From: Ulota crispa
Lineage: Eukaryota; Streptophyta; Bryopsida; Orthotrichales; Orthotrichaceae
Length of the DNA stretch: 64,000 nt
Direction of reading: 5' to 3'
Assembly: GCA_963920765.1 (NCBI GenBank)
Contig: OY987242.1
Coordinates: 5,730,789-5,794,788, forward strand
The notes below the pieces were generated by a model that was not told where the DNA came from, did not search any database, and saw only the letters and a program-made list of their open reading frames with translations. The number at the start of each line of letters is the position of its first letter. Positions within the stretch are counted from its first letter, which is position 1. Both the position numbers and the translations under genes were made by a program. Positions 23,927 to 36,330 of the stretch are shown here, in pieces.

Positions 23927-25214
23927 GGGCCGCTTTACATATGGGGGCAGGGCCATATCACTGTGTCAAAGGTCAAGAATCCTCACTTGTGGTTGGACAA
24001 AAGGCTAAAATCAGCCCCAACCCCTTTACACCTAAAGTAAAGGCTAATTTGGTGAAATGAATATTTTATTCAACAAAGACAAGATCTAACATGGCCCGAG
24101 TTCACTGAATTGGGTGCACCCAAAGTGGGAGGCCAATTCTTGGCCTTGGGGCCAATGTCAAGTTTCATTAAAAAAAAATCATAAAATATTATTTTTTCTC
24201 CAATAGAACCAGTTATACCAAAAGCTAGGGGGACACGAGAGAAGAGAGGGGATGGGGGGCATGGGGGGCATGGGGGGCATGGGGGGCATGGGGGGCATGG
24301 GGGGCATGGGGGGCATGGGGGGCATGGGGGGGCATGGGGGGCATGGGGGGGCATGGGGGGCATGGGGGGCATGGGGGGCATGGGGGGCATGGGGGGGCAT
24401 GGGGTATTTAGCTTGCTAAACTAGTTCTTATGTGTATGAAAAACACTAGTCTTGTATATTTTGTATCTATTTGCAAATCATTTTTTCCTTCTATGCTTCT
24501 CATGAAGTATTTATGTAGACCTTGCATATGTTGATATGTTGATTTTTTTCTATCATCTTTTATGCAAGATACTCTTGATGATCTATAACTCATAGTATTT
24601 ATTCTCCTAGATACTATTTGCATAAAACTTAATTTTTGAAAGCACTAATTAATAGGCAAAAATAACATAATTGTTTTGTGGTTGATTAAAAGAAAATAAA
24701 TGAAGGCAATTGGAATAATATACCTTGAAAAGGTAAACAAAAAACTTAAGAGTTTGTTTCAAACTTCATGTTTAGGGTTCATGCACATTTTGGCAACGTC
24801 CCCCTTTGCCCAATTCTATTTTTTTGGTGTCTATCATCATGTCCTTGTTTTGATTTTAAAAATAAATAATAAAAAATTAGAAATAAACTAATTCACTTTA
24901 AAAAAAATTGTGACCTATTCTCACTTTACATTGCAACAAGAAACCACTATCTCTAAAGGCTAGCTTTTTGAAAACAAGCCATGGCCCATAAGATATTTTT
25001 GTCACAACTTCTCACCTCTAATTTAAAAATGGCTTAACTATATTAAATTGACCCAATTCCTTAACCTTAAGGCCTCTACATATGAAACAATTGGCCCCCA
25101 CAATGATCTCATTTTAACTAATAGTGGAGGCCGGCTTTAAGCAAAATGTGGGTTGAAATTTGAGGCAATCGGCCCCAAGCCAAATTGGCCCCGCCCGCAT
25201 ATGTAAAGCGGCCC
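23927..25214. mobile_element. Harbinger/Tourist-like non-autonomous element, 1.3 kb
   Basis: Terminal inverted repeat GGGCCGCTTTACATATG / CATATGTAAAGCGGCCC is perfect, flanked by TAA on both sides (23924-23926 and 25215-25217). GC-rich ends starting GGG and a TAA duplication point to PIF/Harbinger. It holds no transposase, and carries a G-rich minisatellite. Confidence 0.8.
24250..24405. repeat. G-rich minisatellite, 9-bp unit ATGGGGGGC
   Basis: About 17 tandem units with occasional 10-bp variants (one extra G). Each unit has six or seven consecutive Gs on the + strand, so intramolecular G-quadruplexes are possible. The minus-strand Met/Pro frames it yields are artefacts. Confidence 0.97.
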
Positions 25215-25217
25215 TAA

Positions 25218-27853
25218 GCTTAAGTTATGACAATAGGAGACTTCTTCCTTAGGCTGTACTGTAAAAACTGAGGGGCAGTTCACAATTATGTCTCATGTCC
25301 CGACTCAACAACGTCCCAGTTGATGCCAAGTCGCAACTTTTATGGGTTGTAAAGGACAGTAGGACACAAAGGTATAATATTAAATGAAAATTAGGGGGTT
25401 ACAAAGCTCAGGGCAAATTAATTTTCTTACAAAAAAAAGTGGCAAATTTTCATTTGAAAGTATTGCACACCTAGCAAAGTATGCAAAAGTGTAAGTATAA
25501 GCGTTCTTGCTTGATAATATTGGAAGCATAGCCCCCTTGTGTTAGAAAAAGGAAATAATAGATAATTCTAAGTCTTGTGATTTATTTTATTTTCTAAATC
25601 CTTGCTAAAAGAAGCACAGAGAGAAAAAATTTAACTACTAAATATATTGACTTTTGAAACACCATACTATGCAAATTAGATTGGAAGGATTTAGTTTTTT
25701 TAGTTGGGTTTATGTTATTGCTAGACTTAGTTCTTGAAGTAAAGGTTTGTCTTACTAGTGCCAAAATTTCTAAAAAAAGTGTTGTTGTATAGATATTTTT
25801 AGGTTGAATGCACATGGATATTTACCCTTAAAAATCATTTTAGGGTTTGATGGGACAGCCTTAGGAAGAACAAAAATCAAATACTGAGGTTAGGCACAAA
25901 TGTATGACCAATCACAATAAACAAATAAAACAACAACCACTTGAAAAATCAATTGAAAGCTTGGGCAAGAGTCAATTGATCCTTCAAACTTCTTATGTGT
26001 ACATTGCAAGTAAACATGAAAAATTTTGATGTTACAAATAAGTACAATGGATGAACATTTAATTGAATTAAAGAACTATTGCCTAAGTTATCACAACTTA
26101 ATGGTATCCTTGCACGAAAAAAAATTCTATGAACACCAGGCCAGACTTGATACATGGTATGAGACTGTGAGTTCCAATTTCTGACTTCTAGATACATTTG
26201 CTTTTGGAGGAGTTGGAATATAAAACTTCACCTACACAAGACCATTGATGTTGAGTTTAAACGTAACCAGCTTCATTAGTTTCAAGCCAATTGAAAGTCT
26301 CTTTCTGTGCAAAAGCAAAAAAAACATGTCATCATTTGTTGAGGCGCCTAGGTTATTGTAAAAATAAAATTAAAAAAAAGAAAAAAGAAAAGAAAAAAGA
26401 AAAAAAAGTGGTATTTGTTGGTATGCCAACTAAGCAAAGCAATGGATCCTTTAAAATGGAAAGCCAACTTTGAAGCAACAATGAAACTTTATTTACGTAC
26501 AAGTATTTCAACAAATGTATGTTTTCAAAATTGATGCCTTTACGTAGAACTAAAAATCCAACAACTCTACTTGATCTCCTTCATCCCTTTTCTTCAAAAA
26601 AAAAAATCATAAACTAATGTCATATTTAACAAATGTGCACTTTGTAAAGTTTGTAAACGATAACAAGAAATATATTTAATTGGAGATCTTTCATTGGAAA
26701 CTTGGAATGTCTAAGAGTTGATAGATTTACTAATATTTTGCCTAAAATTCAAAGATTTTATAAAACGGTGATAGCAAGAATGACATGTACTATATTGTGT
26801 CCCACTCACCTGTTGTGGCTTGTTTTTTGCTTGTAACTTTTGCAAAAAAAGTCGTATTGACTTATCCTTTTAGGGTAATGTGAACATGCAAGTTATTAAC
26901 ATTCAGTGATTTTTGGTGTTTTTAAAATTATTTTGCTTTAAGCAACCCTAAAATAGGTGTCTACCTTGAAAATTTTGGGGGTTTTTAGTACTATTTTGGG
27001 TCCAGAAAAGCATTTCTAGGGTTATAAATTAGGGATGTTGTTTATGGAGCATGCTTACATGCATTTATAGAAGGGTTTTGCAAAAATTATAAATTCCATG
27101 ACATCTACATTGTCTCAAAGTGGGCATCCTATCTCCCTTCATTGGCAAAATACAAAGAAATTCCTCAGCAAAGCAATTGTACCATGTGAATGTGTTTAAT
27201 GGGTTCTCAAATAGCTATTTTTTTTATCTTATTTTATTGAATAATTTTACTATTTTCTAAAAAGCAAGAAAGAAACTGGCTTTTTGTTGGTAATTTCTAT
27301 CCCTCTATTTTTGTGCATAACTTTTAGAATCAAATTTTACTAAATTTGAATTTTCACGAGTATGCTAATTTAAGTGCTTTACACATTGTCCATATTTTAT
27401 TTTATTTAAGAATGTATATTTCAAAATCTCATAGTACTAGATAGTACTACCAGTCTTAAGAGTGTTTGAGACAAAACTGACATGTCATTCTTGCAACTAC
27501 CCAATAATTAGCCTTTATTTATCTACACTTATGGAGATGCCCCCAATATTAGAAATAGTTAAACTCTTCCACAAAAGTCGACAAATTTATGAATAATCCA
27601 TCTATAGTTAAACATGCCGTGCTTGTACTTACAACCTCATTCATACTGGCCTTAATGCCTTTATTACTGAGAGAGAAAGCGCAATTAGTCCTGTTATACT
27701 GAATGCTCAAGACCATTCTCACTTGAACCCGTATGAGCTGAAATATCTGTTAAAAAAACCCCAAGTTTTTATGACTTCCACTCCTAGTGTAAAATAACCC
27801 CCAAGTTTCATACCCATCAACCAATGATCCAGCTCCAGTGGCTAGAACCTATA
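25218..27853. other. Unassigned AT-rich DNA
   Basis: No gene or repeat family recognised. Includes an A/G-rich low-complexity run at about 26367-26408. Confidence 0.55.
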
Positions 27854-28100
27854 CTAACCCCTAAAGGATGTTGCCTACAAAAAGTGTTGTTTGTATTTGT
27901 ACAAGAATCATTTAGTACTTAGAGAAATGACTATATGACAAATGTTAAAAATTTCCCAAAAAATCCTAGTTGACAAGTAGAATGTCTATGATTTGGCTTG
28001 AAACTTACAACTCCAATGGGGTTCATGTGCTATCCAAATATCCCATCTGTATACAATTTGGGAGTCCGTATACAAAACAGCAACATCCTTTAGGGGTTAA
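27854..28100. mobile_element. TTAA-type element, 247-bp subfamily, copy 1
   Basis: Starts CTAACCCCTAAAGGATGTTG and ends CATCCTTTAGGGGTTAA. Nearly the whole body recurs at 60582-60825 in the same orientation, including CCCAAAAAATCCTAGTTGAC. Confidence 0.85.
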
Positions 28101-28154
28101 ATCCACTAAAAAAATCAAATTTGACACTTTGAAATGGATAGAAGTAACTTATTG

Positions 28155-28359
28155 TTAACCCCTGAATGGCCCAAAAGCCCTTTGTGGTCATATGTACAAT
28201 CATATGTACAGACGTTGTTGAGTTGCTCTAAGAGCTTTCCAAAAAAGTTTATGCACCCAACATGTAACACTTAATTTCCAACTGATTCAAACTTCTAAAT
28301 ATTGATGCGACCGTATTTGGTACCGTATCTCCGAAGCCCAAAGGCCCTTCAGGGGTTAA
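28155..28359. mobile_element. TTAA-type element, 205-bp subfamily, copy 1
   Basis: TTAACCCCTGAATGGCCC at left, GGCCCTTCAGGGGTTAA at right. Body matches 46735-46967 (CCCTTTG.GACC/GTATGTAC words, GAGCTGATTCAAAC-like). Confidence 0.85.
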
Positions 28360-29726
28360 AATAAGCCACGTTTTGGGATTACTACTGTACTGACTACTGG
28401 TAACCATTTATAACCACCTTTCAGTACTGAACCAGTCTTCACAAAACATGACTTATTTCAACAAAACTTCTACTAAATTTTCTTCTAGTTACAAAATGTG
28501 TTCTAGTGTTATATTTCGGAAAAAATAGTGCGTTCAGCATTGTTTTTAGCCACTAGAGCTATATGTGGAAATCACATTTGGGATCACTGTCCTCAACTAT
28601 TTACCGTATAATACTGTATGGTAGAACTGTAGAAAAGGAATTGATATAGGCACACCCTGGGTTTGTTATATGGACACCAAGGGCAAGTTTTAGGTATTAA
28701 TCATCAACAAGTTGAATTTCAAAAATTTGAATTCAGATTTGGATTTAGAGACTTTGATTTTATCTAGAATCACCAATGGAGGTTATAATTGAACTACGTT
28801 TAGTGGAAAAGCTTAGTTAGAGAGCAAATTACAGTAGTACTTTTAGCCTTGTTTGTATAAGAAGCTAAGCTTTTTCAATGGGCATAATTCAATTGTAACT
28901 TTTTTTTGTGGTTTGAGACTAAAACAAGATCTCTAAATCCAAATCTGAACTCAAATTTTTGAAATGCAACTTGAATATCTAAAACAACCCCATCCCCGGT
29001 ATCCATATAACAAACCCCGGCTGTGCCTACATCAATTTTCTTGTAGAAATATACCTGAAGTCCTGAATAGGGAAAGTAAAATATAATGCGTCCTTGACCT
29101 CTTTCTCTGGGGCTGTGTCCAGACTCCAATCCACTGTAATCAAATGATTTTCAGCTCTGCAGTGGCTGACACATGGTCTGGAATCTGGAAACCTTGGCAT
29201 TGTGACTGTGTGACCATGTCTGAGCATCAGTGTTTTTTTTTTTTTTTAATTTTATTTGGTGCGCAATTGCACTCAAAAAAAATCTGGCTAAAAAATGTTA
29301 AAAAAATTGCCAAAAAACCTATACGAAATTTTCAAAAACTTTCAAATTTTAAAAAAAAACTTGAATGAAATTGTCAAATTGTGGATGAAAATCAAATTAT
29401 AGCACATGTACTATGTGCTAATGTGATAATTTCTATCCATTATATGAATGAATGTTGAAATTTGAAGCACCACTATAACATTTTAAATCGCCACTTTGAC
29501 ACTTCTTAAAAAATGAAAAGAAAAACCCTGCTGAGCATGTGACTCTGTCTGTTCACATCTCCATCCCAATTGAAAATGTGTAATTCCAAACATGTCATGT
29601 CATCAGTAAATCTTCTACGAAACATAAAATACATAATAAGTAAATTCATCAATGTTATAGAGTTTGTTTTTCCTTAGATAATGACGTTTCAATGATTAGT
29701 TTACATGAGCAATTAAATCAAGGGAA
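28360..29726. other. Unassigned DNA with a partial inverted repeat
   Basis: Sequence near 28645-28740 (CACCCTGGGTTTGTTATATGG, then GAATTTCAAAAATTTGAATT) recurs inverted near 28945-29035, so 28640-29035 looks like another foldback element of unknown family. No gene recognised. Confidence 0.5.
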
Positions 29727-29830
29727 GGTTTGAAAAATATCCCTATATTTTGACATATTCTGAAAAATATCCTTGTAGTTTTGAAATTGCAAAATATCCT
29801 TGTAGGGGTTTTATTGTACTGTGCTGCAAA

Positions 29831-30163
29831 GTAAAGTAGGAGGCTCATGAATGGAACATCTAAGGGCTGAAACTAAATTTTGAGTAGGTGAAACTTCTTG
29901 AAATATTTTTTAGTAAATTTTTCTTGAAAGATGAGGAATTGGCATTTAACTTAAGTTGTTTCATATTTTTTGGAGTTTTGCGGAATTAATTATGAAATTT
30001 TGAAGCAGAAAAGGCCATAGGGCTCTAAAATGGTGCACCTCCTCAAATGTATATTGTATGTACATTGTTGGAGGGTTATGAAAAACAACATATACAAACA
30101 AAGTACATTTGAGAAGGTGCACTGTTTTAGAGCCTGCACGCTTTTAGAACCTCCTACCTTACT
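29831..30163. mobile_element. Hairpin MITE, family C, copy 2, nested in element E
   Basis: Ends GTAAAGTAGGAGGCTC and GAACCTCCTACCTTAC. The body matches 9275-9563. In the intact E copy the flanks (GTGCAAATGTATTG and GTGGCTGGCAAAAAG) are contiguous. Confidence 0.85.
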
Positions 30164-30300
30164 ATGGTTGGCAAAGAGTATGCGGCCATCCTCCAACCAC
30201 CCAAATATGATACAAATAAACATTAAAGTAGACTATCTCCTCTCAATTCACCACCAAACAAAGAATTTAGTGCAAAATTTAAAAAAATAGGAAATTATTA

Positions 30301-30690
30301 AAACAACATCCAAAATTGCTAAAGCAACATCCCAAGGTATGCTTTGAGCATGAAATTTAAGAATATAATGCTGATTTTTTTTATTTGAACAAAAAAACTT
30401 GTTTCACCTTTATTGTTCTAAAGCTATATCCACAAAATTTGAAGGTAACTGAATTTAGAATTGAAAATATAGGACTTTGAAGTCATATAAAAGCAAGAAC
30501 ACATCAGAAAAATAGCAATGGTACAATAAGGTTTCAATAAATATTTGTATATGTGTTTTTTTTCTTTCAAAGAGGTGGTAATGCCATGATTAAGAAAATG
30601 ACTAACCACTTGGATTAAGAAATTTAGCATTAAACCTTCAAATTACATGCTCACAAGGGTGTGGGTTTAACAATTTTGGGTGTTGCTTTA
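30301..30690. mobile_element. Inverted-repeat element F, nested in element E
   Basis: AAACAACATCCAAAATTGCT on the left and CAATTTTGGGTGTTGCTTTA on the right are inverse, and pairing continues inward (GAGCATGAAATTTAAG against the right arm). No equivalent in the intact E copy. Boundaries are approximate. Confidence 0.6.
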
Positions 30691-30843
30691 GTAAGTCCCT
30701 CAAGACATTAGCCTAATGTATATAAATTCAATATACAAATGAAATATTTCCTACTATGATTTTTTTTGTGAAATTGGGCGTGAAAGCATTACCTTGAGCG
30801 TGCATGTAACTCAATGTATAATTGCAATGAAGGTGCTTCATAA

Positions 30844-31095
30844 GCATTAGCAAAATTTTGAGCCCTCCAGAAGGCCCCTAACTCCACTTGAGAGATGTGC
30901 ATATAAAGAAAAAAGCTGCCATTTCTAGGTGTCAGAATTTGCCATTTCTGATATCTACAGTGTGTCATATGATGTGCCACGGCAATTTTAGTTTTTTTTT
31001 TTATATATACATTTTTTATTGTTCTTGTTCACCTTCGTTATGTAGAACAGTAGAGTGTTTTAGGGGCCTTTTGGAGGGTTTAGAATCTTGCCAAT
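30844..31095. mobile_element. Hairpin MITE, family G, copy 2, nested in element E
   Basis: GCATTAGCAAAATTTTGAGC then CCTCCAGAAGGCCCC; inverse GGGGCCTTTTGGAGGG then TTGCCAATG on the right. Matches 13882-14110. The intact E copy lacks it. Confidence 0.8.
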
Positions 31096-31180
31096 GATCC
31101 CTCCAAGGATATTCTTGCAATTTTGAAAATCACAGAGATTTTTTTTAAAATACGGCAAAATACAAGGGTGTTTTTCAACT

Positions 31181-31832
31181 TTAACCCCTAAATGCCCAAG
31201 GCCTTTTTGAACTTCTTGGCATTTTCACAAAAGAGAATAATCAACCAACATTTTCATAAATCTCATCAAGTTTTTTTATACTGTAACTATTCAAATTAAA
31301 CTTGACATGTTGGAGATTACATGGAAAAAGAAAACACAACAATATCACTTATAATTTGAAAGATTATAATATTTGAACATGAGGGTGTTATAATTGCAAA
31401 AGTAACTTGAAGTTTTCTAATCCTCATTTCACATGTCAAATCTAAAAAGGTGGTCATCAAAAAAATATGAGGTTTAAGGTCATTACATGTTTAACTTCAA
31501 CCAATTTACGATTTTCAAAATCTACTCTTGTATTTTTTTTAAATGGATTTCTGATGTGAAATTTTCTCCAAGCTCTAATGTATTTGAGGCTCATTTTCAA
31601 GATCTTTCAACACTAAAAAACTCAAGATTGCAGTGGACACCCTTGTACAAAATCTTGAATAGAAAAATCATGAACATTCATTTTCAAAATCAGATTTTTG
31701 ATGTTGAAAACAGACTTCAAAACAAACTTGTGTTCAAAAGAAAATACCAAAAATAGTGATTTGATAAAATTTTATTTGTTTTCAAAGTTTTGCAAACACC
31801 CAAATTGGGTGCCTTGGGCATTTAGGGGTTAA
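31181..31832. mobile_element. TTAA-type element, 652-bp subfamily, copy 1
   Basis: Perfect ends TTAACCCCTAAATGCCCAAG and CTTGGGCATTTAGGGGTTAA. Same length as, and in opposite orientation to, 56969-57620, with only scattered substitutions where compared. It begins immediately after the end of element E. Confidence 0.95.
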
Positions 31833-34560
31833 ATCAAACATCATTTTGATGATAAGATATTGAAAATGTTATAATAGCCACACTACTCGATATTACTGAA
31901 GAAGATGGATTGTTTGTTTTTATTGGCTTTTGCAACTCCTTACCAACATGAGTTCAAATATTGAACAGTTAATGAATGTAAAAATGTCTCCCTGTATACA
32001 AACTTGTTTTTTCGTACACCTACATGTACATGTTACGAGATTTCTGTGTTCATTTTGTGATGTTTATTTGGTATAAATCTCCAAAAAAAATCTTTGCGCT
32101 TATTATATAATTCAAAAGTATAAGTTTGTTTCACGTCAAAAATCTAGACATGTCCGTTTCATAAAACAACAATTAAAGATATTTCAAAAATTAATTACAT
32201 TGAAATATCCTTAAAATCACCATAATTAGAATTCAAATCATAAATGTATCAAATATATTTGTTGACTTAATATCTTGAATATATACGTCACGATTGATTT
32301 TAGAAGGAATACCGAATTGCTTATTTCAAGGATTTATTAGCAAATATATACTGTTGAGAGCAATTGGAAGATCCCACCGTATGGATATGCCCTATAGATC
32401 ATAGTTTATAACTATTGTTCAAACGTCATCATTTAACTATTTTTCTAACTGCACTTTACGTCTTTACTTTTGCTTGGGTTTTGAATATCCTTATGCCAAA
32501 CACAACACTATTTTTTCTTATAAAAAAATCACTTGGCATTAGAAGGTGTCACAAATGAATTTTTTGCAAGAAAGGCAAGTCAAACGTTGTGACATATATA
32601 AAGTGCATAATTACTAATGCTAAGCATGTTATTTCTGAAATTAATTAATTGACATGAACACTGCAAAAGTTTGCATGTGAACAACCAAATCCGTCACCTA
32701 CATGGTGAAATTGACTAGCCTTGCAGAAAAAGTCACATTCAAATAAAATGTTTTTCACAGATACAATGTTACACTCCCAATAGATTGCATTTCAACGTAG
32801 GTTGCCTTATTTCCACCCAAGTTATGTGATACAACTTACTCAACACATGGACTGTTTAAAGACATTTGTCCTCGAGCCTTTGTCATATGAAGACATGCAA
32901 TTCAAGTTTGTGGATCAGGTTAGCTTCAGTGATCTACATTACCAAAATAAATAAATTATGATTGTTTATTGTTGAAAATTTTATTCAAAAGTTACCGATT
33001 CTGCAGCAGCAGACATTCAATATAATGTGAATGAGGAGCAAATCGTGTATGGCAATCTAATGAGCCTATTTAGTGCAGTCTTTAACAAGATTTATTTATT
33101 TTTCATTTGAATTTGGCAATGCAAAAAAACGGTTTTTTTGCTAATGTGACAGAGCTATTCACATCCATGGACATGGATACCACATGCGAAATATGTATGG
33201 AATCTCATTTCTGTGTCAAAAATAGTCCGCATTAGAGCAATATCATCCCAAGGTTTTGGAGCAATTGAGTGATTTCATATTCTGAAAAAGAAGAGCATAT
33301 AGTCAAATACTTTCCCAAAAAAATTGTATGACTTTTTAGTCCCTATGATCCCTAAATGATTGAAAGACCCTTTGCAACCAGTACAATATAAGGTATTTTT
33401 TTTGTATTTAGAATAAATCTACACCTTTACTATATTTAAGATCAACAAAAAAATTTGAATATAAATCAATGTGATTTTAGTGAGCTATGTAACATCCCAA
33501 ATTATTTGTTAATAGCAAATGCCAATTACATGACAACTTATTTACTATGCCCTTGGGACATTTAAGAATTAAGCTACTACTCAGTACTCCAATCCACAAC
33601 CTATACTCCATTGTATAAGTTATAACAGAAATTCATTCAGTCATCCACCCAACCATTCGTCAATCTATTTTCCATCCAATCATTCATTTCTTCGGCACTT
33701 AAGCTATTTATCTAATGCATTCCTTCATTCATCCTTTTCCAAGAAGGTTTGCCTCCTGGGGGCTGTGGCAGCATGGCTGCCAGGACATGTTGGTGAATGA
33801 TGACATAGTCCTCCATATAGAATTACTGCCAGTAAAATACATGAAGAGCTTACGTGATGAATGTCTGTGGATGATTGTTATGATACACCAGCTGCAACTA
33901 TAGCTACAGTGATCAGTCAGGTTGTTACACTTACAGTTCTTACAAATATTGTAATAATTTACATTACAGTACTGTACATCCATCACAGTTAACTAATGGG
34001 CAATTCACACCAGTTTTCTCAAACATGGCAAAACGTAACAAAACCTCTGCCAGTTTTTTCTTATAGCTGCCCCCCTCCCCCCTTCCCCTCGAAAATATAC
34101 CTACTCTGTAGGTTGAGAGCAGATTCGGCATAAAATAATTCCCCAAAACGTTGCCTAATTATTCTATAAACTATTCTTCAAAAATGTCCAATGTCAAACA
34201 AATTAAAAAATTGAAACGCCGAATATTATAAAAGTCGTTAAGCTTAACTAACAATGGAAGGTCAAGGTTGATTCCAAGAGGGCTCAATCTATTGCAAATT
34301 TTATATCAAGAGCTAATTTAAGATTGTAGGAGATGCTTAGAAAAAGGCTTCAATTCCACTAATTTGTTTGGTTGAATGCCAAATAATAGCATTTTTTTTT
34401 AGAGTGCCTAATCTTGTTTAATTATGAAATTTGATGCGAAATTGATTTTTTCTCAAAAAATAATCAATTTGGCAGAGACTTGCTGAATCTGCTCTCAACT
34501 TATAGTATACCATTATTAAATTTGAATCATTAGTACTATTAGCAGTGGTTTTAGCAACTT
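31833..34560. other. Unassigned AT-rich DNA
   Basis: No gene, RNA or repeat recognised with confidence. A possible decayed TTAA-type end lies near 33550-33575 (GGGACATTTAAGAATTAAG). Confidence 0.5.
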
Positions 34561-35200
34561 TATAGTAGGAGGCTTGAAAAGCGACCCTTTAACCTTTAAA
34601 GGTTCAAGCTACTATAATACATAATATGTAGGCTGCTGTACAGTTGGCATTTGCTACCGACAAAAAGTTTTAATTTGGGATCTTGACTATCTCACTAGAA
34701 CAACATTGATCTATATTCTAACTTCTTTGTTGATCTCAAATGTAATAAGGTGTGGATGCACTCCAAATACAAGAAAAATACCTCGTATTGTATTGGTCGC
34801 AAAGGGCTTCTTGGTCCTTTAGGGGTTCAGGGCTTATTTGCTTTTTTGTGGTCTTCCCGAGACATGAAGTTTTTTGTGTAATTTTCAGACAAAGAGAAAT
34901 GGATGTTAAATGTAACCCAAATTTGTTCATATTTTTTTAGGCTTTATTGAATTGTGGATAAATTTTCAAAGTTTTATGTAGTAAGTACCTATTTATGATT
35001 CTAAATCTCCCATAAACTATGCCCTTGTAATTTATAAAAAGATTAGGTGAAATCAAGAAATGTGATTGGCTCTTGCAATGAAAGACACATTTTCTTTTAA
35101 GACTAAGTAGGGTCCATTCAAGAATTACCTCTTATTCATTCTTAGGCTACCTAGAGGACTCATTATCTGACACGGGTTGCTTTTCAAGCCTCCTACCTTA
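34561..35200. mobile_element. Inverted-repeat element, family C-like, hosting a TTAA-type element
   Basis: TATAGTAGGAGGCTTGAAAA on the left is inverse to TTTTCAAGCCTCCTACCTTA on the right. A TTAA-type element lies inside at 34589-34829 and another begins at its right edge. Confidence 0.65.
34589..34829. mobile_element. TTAA-type element, 230-bp subfamily, copy nested in element C
   Basis: TTAACCTTTAAAGGTTCAAG at the left; CTTGGTCCTTTAGGGGTTCA at the right. Body matches 40129-40361 and 682-908 (GGGATCT...CTCACTAGAA, CCAAATACAAGAAAAATACC). Confidence 0.75.
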
Positions 35201-36291
35201 TCCCGTAAAGGCCCAAGGGGTGTTTTAACCAGAAGAAATTGCCAAAATTTGTGTTTTTTCAATATGTTGATGTGAATTTTAATTTGAAAACTATTTTGAA
35301 ACTTCAACTATACAAACTTATAGTAAATTAAACTAGTATTGAGTGCAAAAAAATTCAGCCCATTTGACCACATGGATTGAAAGACTACAGCATTCAAAAT
35401 TCATAACAAAAAAAAATTGTCTTTGCCTGAATGGGTCAGCAGACTTTGAACCTCTTTGGAGTCAATTTTTTGGTTGGCATGGAATAAAGTTTTTTTTCAA
35501 TAACATCTAAATCTTGTTAGGTACACTCATGAAAAGTTTCAAGAGCAAATTATGAATCTAGCTTACTCTAAATTGCCCTACAATACAAGGAGGTCAAGTG
35601 AATTGGCAGTACATTAGTCATTCTTTCATGATTTTTTATGCAATGAGGAAATTTTTTATTTGAAATCTAAATAGTGAGAAGTTAGAGACAACATTTAGAA
35701 CAAGTGAAAAAAAATTCAAGAGCTTTGGATTTATAAATTAAAGGATAACAAGGCCTAAAGTTAGAGGGAAACGTTTTTTCTTGAAAATGCATGAACATAG
35801 TTAACAAAGTTTGACTCCCTTTGGAATGTGATGTGAAACCTCAATTTATTTATTTATTTTAAGAATCTTACACCATGCCTTTTTAGTTAACTACAACAAA
35901 ACCATGGTCAAATCTACAAAAAGTTGACAAAGATTGTGACTTAATCTACAATATAATGTAGATTAGGTCACAATCTTTGTCAACATTTTGTAGATTTGAC
36001 CATGGTTTCCTTGTAGTGGTTACATACTTGCTAAATTTCAAAAGTTGATGAGAGTTTTAGCATAAGATTCTCCAAAGATGCCCAAATTGCCCAAGTTGCC
36101 CAAATTCTTTTGGGTAGCATAACTTTTGAACTAAGCATCCGATTGGGGAAAAAACTATATTTCCACTTGGGGGATACATATTTACACCTTGTGTAACAGT
36201 TTTAAGAACATCCAATAAAAATTGACTCCATATGACCCTATCCAAGTTCTCAAGTGGCTGTTGAACAAAGACTTGAGCCTTTAGGGGTTAA
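35198..36291. mobile_element. TTAA-type element, 965-bp subfamily, with CACTA foldback inserted
   Basis: Left end TTATCCCGTAAAGGCCCAAG is slightly mutated, right end AGCCTTTAGGGGTTAA is intact. Reverse orientation to 48922-49888; longer by about 130 bp because of the foldback at 35889-36018. Confidence 0.85.
35889..36018. mobile_element. CACTA-type foldback MITE, 130 bp
   Basis: Right end read inversely starts CACTACAAGGAAACCATGG; left end is AACTACAACAAAACCATGG. The arms pair almost completely across the centre (TCTACAATATAATGTAGA). GTT flanks both sides (35886-35888, 36019-36021), a 3-bp duplication as in CACTA elements. The paralogous TTAA-type element at 48922-49888 lacks it. Confidence 0.88.
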
Positions 36292-36330
36292 TTATATATG
36301 AAAAAACACGTTTAGGACCACTAGTTCACA

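Larger units (their letters stand above)
29727..31179. mobile_element. Inverted-repeat element, family E, with three nested insertions
   Basis: GGTTTGAAAAATATCCCTAT at the left and CAAGGGTGTTTTTCAAC at the right are the element's inverted ends. The inner arms match 22898-23360. It is split by element C (29831-30163), element F (about 30301-30690) and element G (30844-31095). Confidence 0.75.

Noticed and set aside
24070-24400. Met/Pro- and Pro/His/Ala-repeat frames
   Set aside because: Translation artefacts of the ATGGGGGGC minisatellite.
26291-26473. Lysine-rich 60-codon frame
   Set aside because: Produced by an A/G-rich low-complexity run.
33337-33573. Possible further TTAA-type element (GTCCCTATGATCCCTAAATG ... 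GGGACATTTAAGAATTAAG)
   Set aside because: Only the right end faintly resembles the family, and no internal match to another copy was found.
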